From contig JALTMC010000586.1 in NCBI GenBank assembly GCA_027005175.1, positions 3,939 through 13,574 on the forward strand: 9,636 nucleotides of DNA, in the 5' to 3' direction. The stretch comes from Myxococcales bacterium. GTDB lineage: Bacteria; Myxococcota_C; UBA6777. The notes beneath the pieces were generated by a model that searched no databases, was not told where the DNA came from, and saw only the letters and a program-made list of their open reading frames with translations. Positions 5,381-9,636 of the stretch are shown here, one piece after another. The first letter of the stretch is position 1. The number at the start of each line of letters is the position of its first letter. A program made the position numbers and the translations under genes.

Positions 5381-8101
5381 CTATTTGTTGCGATAGCGCT
5401 TGAACTTATTGCGTTTCTGATAGGAGACCAGAAGTTGTGATACGCGGCTCCGGCTGCGGCCCCGTGTCAACTGTTTGTAGATGACATAGGCGATGGCGCG
5501 GGGATAAACCGTCATTCGCTCTCGCCCGGAGAGGGTTGCAATTCGACGGATATAGCGTTGCAATGGCGTGGTGACTCCTCGTACTGAGAAATCGGGGCCA
5601 AGCAAGCGGCGACAATCTCGTTCGATCCGCGAACTCAAACTGCGGAACTGATAGGTGTACGTGTTCCCGCCAATGCCGCGACGATCCGAGATATAAATTC
5701 GTAGGGTTTTTTGGCGTGGAAGATGACTGGCTGAAAATGCCATTTTCGGTTTGGGACCCTTACGCACGGCGCGTCGTATGGGGGGGGGGTCCACCTGTCT
5801 CCGACGCATCTTGATGGGCAGCACCAGTCGTCTGCCCGCTCGAATTTGAATGGAGCGTCGAACGGTATGATAACCCGACTTTGAGATGCGAATGGTATGG
5901 CGACCTACAGGGATAGATTTTCCATTGATGGGTGTAAACCCAAACAATCGTCCATCGACATCCACACGAGCCATGGGAAGAGCAGGCACAAACAGCACTC
6001 CTGGGCGTTGGGGGGGTCGTCGAATGGGCTCGACACGACGAGGGACAAAGGCCAACAAACGACGGCGAACTGGCTTTTGGCGACGGACTTTGGGACGTCG
6101 TCGGTGCTTGTGTCGTCTGCGTCGTCGGTTCTTGCGTCGTCGGTTCTTGCGTCGTCGGTTCTTGCGTCGTCGGTTCTTGCGTCGTCGTACAGGCTGTTTG
6201 CGTACGATCTTTGGTGGCGTCTCCACATCGTCTTGTCGAGCGGGTGGCTGTAGACGTACAGGCAAGGGTTTGATGAGTGGGGAGGAAGGCTTCTCCCACG
6301 TTTTCAAAAGAGCTAGCACTCTGGGATGTTGGGGGGACTGCTCTCGTAAAGCCCGGAGTAACCGCAAAGCCTGTTTGTTCTGACCTTGTTGGTGAAGTTG
6401 TTGGGCTTTCATGAAATCCCGCCCCCATTGTATCTGTTTTTGCAGTGCGCTATGACGCTGTGCCAAACGAGCAGATAGGTTGGTAGCAGGCACTTTTTGC
6501 AAAAGCTGGTGGGCTTCTGTCCATTTTTTTTGCTGAGTGAGCTGTGTGATCTCCTGAAGCTGTTTTTCTGCCAAGGCGTCAGGGTCGGGTCCCAAAAAGA
6601 GTGCCCAAGTGAGTCCAAGGCCGATGAGAGTCACAAGCAAGAACAAGGCTGGCAAGAGCCAGCGACGTTGTGGCTTTGGCTCGGTTTCTCTCGGTTGTTG
6701 GGAGGGTTCTTGAATACCGACAGGAGCTTGGAGGTGGGGATGAGCAAACGATGGTTGTTGGATGCCAGAAGAAGAGCGGAAAGAAGCAGGTCCCTGTGGG
6801 TTGGGGGTGCCGCCGATGGAGTCTGCTGTCCCTATACTGTAAGCTCCGGAGCGATCCGGGGGGGAGCCTGCGACAGATTGTGAGGAAGCAAAAGGGATCT
6901 TCTTGAGATCTTGGGTTTGTTTGTGGAACGAAGGTGCTGGGTTGGCTTGACTGTGTGAAAAGGAGTGAGGGGAGGAGCCCATTGGGGGAGCCTGAAATGA
7001 CGAGGGTGACGAGGGATTTGCCGAAGGCGACGTGAGCTCTTCCGGGTTGTCGGTAGGCAGTGCGTGAACTTGTGGGCTTGTGGCTGGGGCTGCGACACCA
7101 AAGCGAGCAAAGTCACTGCGAGTGAGTTCGTTGCCTGCACCGCCTGACAAGGTTAGTTCAAACGACTGCGAGAACAAGCTCTGAAGGCTTTCAGCGATTT
7201 GTTGTGGGCCATAATACATCTCTTGCGTGCTCATGAACTGTTCAAGGTCACGGCGCATTTCATCAGCAGTTTGGTAGCGTTGTCCTGGGTCTCGCTCCAA
7301 CGCTCGCATGACGATGTGTTCCATTTGGGCAGGGTATCCCTCTGCGACCATGGCACTGGGTGGGATGATGGGGTCCATGTAAACCGCGCGAATGGTCTCT
7401 GCTTCGGAGCGTCGCTGGAACAGCACCACACCTGTTGACAACTCATACAAGATGGCTCCAAGCGCATAGATATCGGAGCGGTGGTCGAGTGGGTAAGCCA
7501 GGATCTGCTCCGGTGACATATAGCGATATTTGCCCTTGACCATACCCGCTTTGGTTTTGTGTTCTTTGCTCGCTGCTTTGGCAACACCAAAGTCCAGCAG
7601 CTTGACTCCGCCTTCGTAAGTCAGGATCAAGTTGGTGGGGCTAACATCGCGATGAACGATCGCCATCGGATTTCCATATTCATCTGTGGCACAATGAGCG
7701 TGGTGCAGCCCTGCACAAGCCTGAGACATGATCCCTGAGATGAGACCGTAGCTTGGGACATCGTCTTGAAAGAGAGCTTTGCGTAAGGCCTTGAAGTTGG
7801 GACCTCGAATGAACTCCATCGCGATGTAGTAGATGGAGCCGACCTCGCCGATCTCGTAGATCTGAACGATGTTGGGATGATTGAGCAAAGAGGCGATACG
7901 AGCCTCGTCGAGAAACATGGTGACAAAGTGCTGATCTGACGCATAATGTGGCAAGATACACTTGATAACAATCGTGCGTTCAAAGCCACCCAAGCCGCGC
8001 TGTTTGGCGAGATACAACTCTGCCATACCGCCGATGGCTAGCTTTCGAAAGATCTCATAGTTGCCAAATTGTATAGCTTCTTGTTGTTGTATTTCCATCA
8101 T
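5381..8101 (-). CDS. Transmembrane Ser/Thr protein kinase with Arg-rich tract and PEGA domain
   Basis: A 906-residue membrane kinase that should phosphorylate Ser/Thr from ATP in the cytoplasm. The kinase domain is about residues 15-280: nucleotide loop LAIGGMAELYLA (21-32, with Ala in place of the first Gly), catalytic Lys47, helix-C Glu66, HRDVSPTN (150-157), DFG (170-172) and SPE (196-198), all intact. Residues about 290-478 are a Ser/Pro/Gln-rich linker. A membrane segment at about 482-504 has QRR before it and DPD after it, which predicts the C-terminal half in the periplasm. That half holds TPR-like helices (about 511-605), an Arg-rich tract (about 620-690) with KNRRR repeats, a PEGA domain (about 698-768, RVDVDGRLFGFTPI, VGRHTIRISKSGY) and an unrecognised domain (about 785-906). 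The start is one of two adjacent ATGs (8101, 8098), with only a weak AAAG site upstream. A three-codon ORF (ATG at 8109, Met-Gln-Arg) has its TGA overlapping the start as ATGA. The substrate is unknown; the receptor 9 bp downstream is the obvious candidate partner. Confidence 0.93.
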   Translation of the reverse strand: MMEIQQQEAIQFGNYEIFRKLAIGGMAELYLAKQRGLGGFERTIVIKCILPHYASDQHFVTMFLDEARIASLLNHPNIVQIYEIGEVGSIYYIAMEFIRGPNFKALRKALFQDDVPSYGLISGIMSQACAGLHHAHCATDEYGNPMAIVHRDVSPTNLILTYEGGVKLLDFGVAKAASKEHKTKAGMVKGKYRYMSPEQILAYPLDHRSDIYALGAILYELSTGVVLFQRRSEAETIRAVYMDPIIPPSAMVAEGYPAQMEHIVMRALERDPGQRYQTADEMRRDLEQFMSTQEMYYGPQQIAESLQSLFSQSFELTLSGGAGNELTRSDFARFGVAAPATSPQVHALPTDNPEELTSPSANPSSPSSFQAPPMGSSPHSFSHSQANPAPSFHKQTQDLKKIPFASSQSVAGSPPDRSGAYSIGTADSIGGTPNPQGPASFRSSSGIQQPSFAHPHLQAPVGIQEPSQQPRETEPKPQRRWLLPALFLLVTLIGLGLTWALFLGPDPDALAEKQLQEITQLTQQKKWTEAHQLLQKVPATNLSARLAQRHSALQKQIQWGRDFMKAQQLHQQGQNKQALRLLRALREQSPQHPRVLALLKTWEKPSSPLIKPLPVRLQPPARQDDVETPPKIVRKQPVRRRKNRRRKNRRRKNRRRKNRRRRRHKHRRRPKVRRQKPVRRRLLAFVPRRVEPIRRPPQRPGVLFVPALPMARVDVDGRLFGFTPINGKSIPVGRHTIRISKSGYHTVRRSIQIRAGRRLVLPIKMRRRQVDPPPIRRAVRKGPKPKMAFSASHLPRQKTLRIYISDRRGIGGNTYTYQFRSLSSRIERDCRRLLGPDFSVRGVTTPLQRYIRRIATLSGRERMTVYPRAIAYVIYKQLTRGRSRSRVSQLLVSYQKRNKFKRYRNK
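5780..5789. repeat. 10-bp G/C homopolymer inside the kinase gene
   Basis: Ten consecutive G on the plus strand (C on the coding strand) encode part of DPPPI at about residue 771, just after the PEGA domain. A length change would shift the frame: in one alternative frame the stop at 5760-5762 follows within about ten codons, removing the C-terminal domain while leaving kinase, membrane segment and PEGA intact. Confidence 0.85.
6121..6180. repeat. Four perfect 15-bp tandem repeats encoding the Arg-rich tract of the kinase
   Basis: The unit GTCGTCGGTTCTTGC (plus strand) occurs four times without a mismatch, at 6121-6135, 6136-6150, 6151-6165 and 6166-6180, flanked by degenerate GTCGTC-rich sequence. 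On the coding strand it gives RRKNR-type repeats at about residues 641-661. As 15 is a multiple of three, copy number can change without a frameshift. Confidence 0.95.
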
Positions 8102-8145
8102 CTTTGCATTATGTATCTTTGATCTGGACCAAGAAAGTGACCCCT

Positions 8146-8175
8146 ACGATAGTGGAAAATGGAGGTAGATTGCAA
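8146..8175 (-). promoter_or_regulatory. Predicted promoter of the kinase-receptor operon
   Basis: On the minus strand TTGCAA (8175-8170) and TATCGT (8151-8146) are 18 bp apart, each matching 4 of 6 consensus positions. The start would be near 8139, with a leader of about 38 nt. The match is moderate and other sigma factors are possible. Confidence 0.3.
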
Positions 8176-8215
8176 GGGACTGACGTGTTCTTCTCGGTCT
8201 TGCAGTGAACAATGG

Positions 8216-8244
8216 TTGACAAGGAGGGGTCCTGGTGCCAGAAT
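8216..8244 (+). promoter_or_regulatory. Predicted sigma70-type promoter of miaB
   Basis: A perfect TTGACA at 8216-8221 and CAGAAT at 8239-8244 (4 of 6) are separated by exactly 17 bp. Transcription would start near 8251, giving a leader of about 90 nt. The -10 box falls inside a short inverted repeat (8234-8252), which could act as an operator. Confidence 0.45.
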
Positions 8245-8252
8245 ACGGCACC
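8234..8252 (+). promoter_or_regulatory. Short inverted repeat over the miaB -10 box
   Basis: GGTGCC at 8234-8239 and GGCACC at 8247-8252 are perfect 6-bp arms around a 7-nt loop, followed by TTTT at 8253-8256. It overlaps the predicted -10 box, so it could be a repressor site. The T-run also gives it the look of a weak terminator, but no gene is known to end just before it. Confidence 0.35.
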
Positions 8253-8332
8253 TTTTCACAGGGGAACGGAGCATTCTTTGTGAATCCTTTGTAATACTAG
8301 TAGTTTGCGTCTGCGTATGTAGGATATTCAAC

Positions 8333-8337
8333 GGGAG
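8333..8337 (+). promoter_or_regulatory. Ribosome binding site of miaB
   Basis: GGGAG lies 4 nt before the ATG at 8342 and 7 nt before the adjacent ATG at 8345. The spacing favours the second ATG slightly; the difference is a single Met. Confidence 0.65.
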
Positions 8338-8341
8338 TAAA

Positions 8342-9636
8342 ATGATGCAAAAAGAGCAATCACAGGCCAATCTCGCAGAGGAAGCACAACGGTCCTCTGC
8401 TGCAAAAGATACTCATGACAAGCCTGGCGTGTATGTCCACACCTTTGGTTGCCAGATGAACGCACATGATTCACGCAAGATTCAGATGCTGTTGTCGGAG
8501 GAGGGTTATGAGTCTGTCGATACACCGGAAGAGGCTGATGTTATTCTGGTAAACACCTGTAGTGTTCGGGAGAAGCCGGAGCACAAGGTCGTGAGCACGG
8601 TTGGTTCGTATCGTGGGCTCAAAGAAGCCAATCCCGATCTTGTGATTGGTGTGGGAGGGTGCTTTGCTCGTCAGGAAGGTGACGCGCTGCTCAAGCGTGC
8701 CCCTCTCACGGACTTGATCTTTGGACCGGACAATATCCCCGAACTTCCTGAGATGTTGAAAAAACTGCGGCCTGAAGTGGGTGCAAAGCTACCAAAGCGA
8801 AAACCTGTGGTAGAGGTTGACTTTGATCGTGCTGAGGACGTTCGCTTTCTCGACATTGAGCCCAATGTCGAGGCGGGTGAGCTTACTGCGATGGTCACCA
8901 TTATGAAAGGTTGCGACAAATACTGCTCCTTCTGTATTGTCCCTTATGTACGTGGGCGTGAACGATACCGTGCCGCACCCTATATTGTGGAAGAGGTCAA
9001 GCGGTTGTGCGCCAATGGCGTACGTGAAGTCATGCTGTTGGGACAGAGTGTGACGTCCTATCGTTGGAGAGGCTGGAATAACGATGATACCTGGGAGTTG
9101 GCTCGCTTGCTACGTGCGATTGATGGCACCCCTGGATTGCTTCGCCTGCGGTATACCTCTCCCTATCCGCGTGATTTTGGGCCTGACTTGGTCTCTTGTT
9201 ATGACGGCTCTGTTCCGACCTTGTGTGAGCATGTTCATATGCCATTTCAGTCGGGTTCCAATGAGGTCCTGTATCGGATGAACCGACGTCACACTCGTGA
9301 ACAGTATATGTCATGGGTGGATGCGCTGCGTGCCAACTGCCCTGACATCGCGCTGACTTCGGATGTGATCGTTGGTTTTCCCGGAGAGACAGAGGAGGAC
9401 TTTGAACAGACCATGGATCTGATCGAGCGGGTGCGCTTTGATCAGTTGTACTCTTTCATGTATTCCCCACGACCACGCACTCCGGCTCGCAAGAAAGAGC
9501 AGATCTCGGAAGAGGAAAAGAAGCGACGGCTTCACAAACTGCAAGATCGCCAGGCAGAAATCGCAAAAGAGAAGAATGAAGCCTTGATCGGCTCTGTTCA
9601 GGAGGTTTTGGTGGAAGGGGAGTCTCGTCGGGGAGG
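8342..9636 (+). CDS. miaB: tRNA-2-methylthio-N6-dimethylallyladenosine synthase MiaB (runs off window)
   Basis: A radical-SAM methylthiotransferase that adds a methylthio group to C2 of i6A37 in tRNAs reading codons beginning with U; it carries two 4Fe-4S clusters and acts in the cytoplasm. The first 431 codons are present. The N-terminal UPF0004 domain supplies three cluster cysteines: C37 in FGCQMN, C73 in NTCSVREK and C107 in GGC. The radical-SAM motif CDKYCSFC has C191, C195 and C198. Later landmarks are VPYVRGRERYR, LLGQSVTSY, HMPFQSGSNEVLYRMNRR and SDVIVGFPGETEEDF. The TRAM RNA-binding domain has only begun at the right edge. NTCSVRE and the GRERYR segment favour MiaB over its relatives MtaB and RimO. 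About 25 polar residues precede the usual start of the family, and no better internal start exists. The LLGQ(N/S)V position has GQSVTSY where GQNVNSY is common. It is divergent from the kinase and probably transcribed alone or with genes to the right. Confidence 0.96.
   Translation, partial: MMQKEQSQANLAEEAQRSSAAKDTHDKPGVYVHTFGCQMNAHDSRKIQMLLSEEGYESVDTPEEADVILVNTCSVREKPEHKVVSTVGSYRGLKEANPDLVIGVGGCFARQEGDALLKRAPLTDLIFGPDNIPELPEMLKKLRPEVGAKLPKRKPVVEVDFDRAEDVRFLDIEPNVEAGELTAMVTIMKGCDKYCSFCIVPYVRGRERYRAAPYIVEEVKRLCANGVREVMLLGQSVTSYRWRGWNNDDTWELARLLRAIDGTPGLLRLRYTSPYPRDFGPDLVSCYDGSVPTLCEHVHMPFQSGSNEVLYRMNRRHTREQYMSWVDALRANCPDIALTSDVIVGFPGETEEDFEQTMDLIERVRFDQLYSFMYSPRPRTPARKKEQISEEEKKRRLHKLQDRQAEIAKEKNEALIGSVQEVLVEGESRRG

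Larger units (their letters stand above)
8102..8341. other. Divergent intergenic region between kinase and miaB
   Basis: This 240-bp stretch carries no convincing protein-coding gene or tRNA. It holds predicted divergent promoters for the kinase-receptor operon and for miaB, a small dyad at 8234-8252 and the miaB ribosome binding site. Confidence 0.7.

Noticed and set aside
5760-6428. 222-codon open frame on the minus strand within the kinase gene
   Set aside because: It is a shadow of the Arg-rich repeat region: the 15-bp repeat stays open in several frames (Thr-Gln-Glu-Pro-Thr and Asp-Asp-Ala-Arg-Thr patterns). The kinase frame is continuous through it with recognised domains on both sides.
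6497-6883. Plus-strand 128-codon open frame opposite the kinase linker
   Set aside because: It lies antisense to the low-complexity Ser/Pro linker and membrane segment of the kinase, and its translation shows no family features.
8255-8284. TTCACA / TGTGAA inverted arms 18 nt apart in the miaB leader
   Set aside because: The arms are only 6 bp and A/T-rich, with a long loop and no T-run. Chance is likely, and nothing links it to a known riboswitch or attenuator.
8098-8370. Minus-strand 90-codon open frame covering the kinase-miaB spacer
   Set aside because: It has no recognisable domain, begins inside miaB on the opposite strand and ends over the kinase start; the spacer is better explained as promoter DNA.

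Overview
The window looks like chromosomal DNA from a Gram-negative bacterium of the Myxococcota / former Deltaproteobacteria type, but with G+C near one half by eye rather than the very high G+C of classical myxobacteria. The reasons are: a PknB-like Ser/Thr kinase with the HRDVSPxN catalytic loop that is typical of myxobacterial kinases, followed by a membrane segment and a PEGA domain; a TonB-dependent receptor, which implies an outer membrane; and a murC of the usual Gram-negative style. The lineage is inference. The six-gene layout is read directly from the sequence.

Layout. (1) 1-415, minus: N-terminal 138 codons of murC, running off the left edge. (2) 518-2644, plus: a 708-residue protein with one N-terminal membrane anchor and TPR-like helical repeats, divergent from murC. 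The two genes share about 100 bp in which the predicted -10 boxes overlap on opposite strands. (3) 2645-2719: a short convergent spacer containing a 51-bp-period direct duplication of the tail end of the next gene. (4) 2720-5371, minus: an 883-residue TonB-dependent outer-membrane receptor with an extra Ig-like N-terminal domain. (5) 5381-8101, minus: a 906-residue transmembrane Ser/Thr kinase (kinase domain, Ser/Pro linker, membrane segment, TPR-like helices, Arg-rich tract, PEGA, unassigned C-terminal domain). It lies 9 bp upstream of the receptor, so the two almost certainly form an operon. (6) 8102-8341: a divergent promoter region. (7) 8342-9636, plus: miaB, running off the right edge.

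How the genes fit together. murC (peptidoglycan precursor synthesis) and miaB (tRNA ms2i6A37 modification) are housekeeping genes at the two edges. The accessory part is the middle: an envelope-spanning kinase co-transcribed with an outer-membrane receptor, and a separate membrane-anchored TPR protein. The kinase is predicted to have its catalytic domain in the cytoplasm and an exported, strongly cationic C-terminal half, a plausible arrangement for sensing an envelope or uptake state connected with the receptor. That functional link is inference from gene order only.

Several short repeats or homopolymers lie inside coding regions and could change length: a 15-bp unit repeated four times exactly (Arg-rich tract) and a 10-G/C run, both in the kinase, and a 39-bp unit in the TPR protein. 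No RNA gene, insertion sequence, CRISPR array or phage gene was seen.
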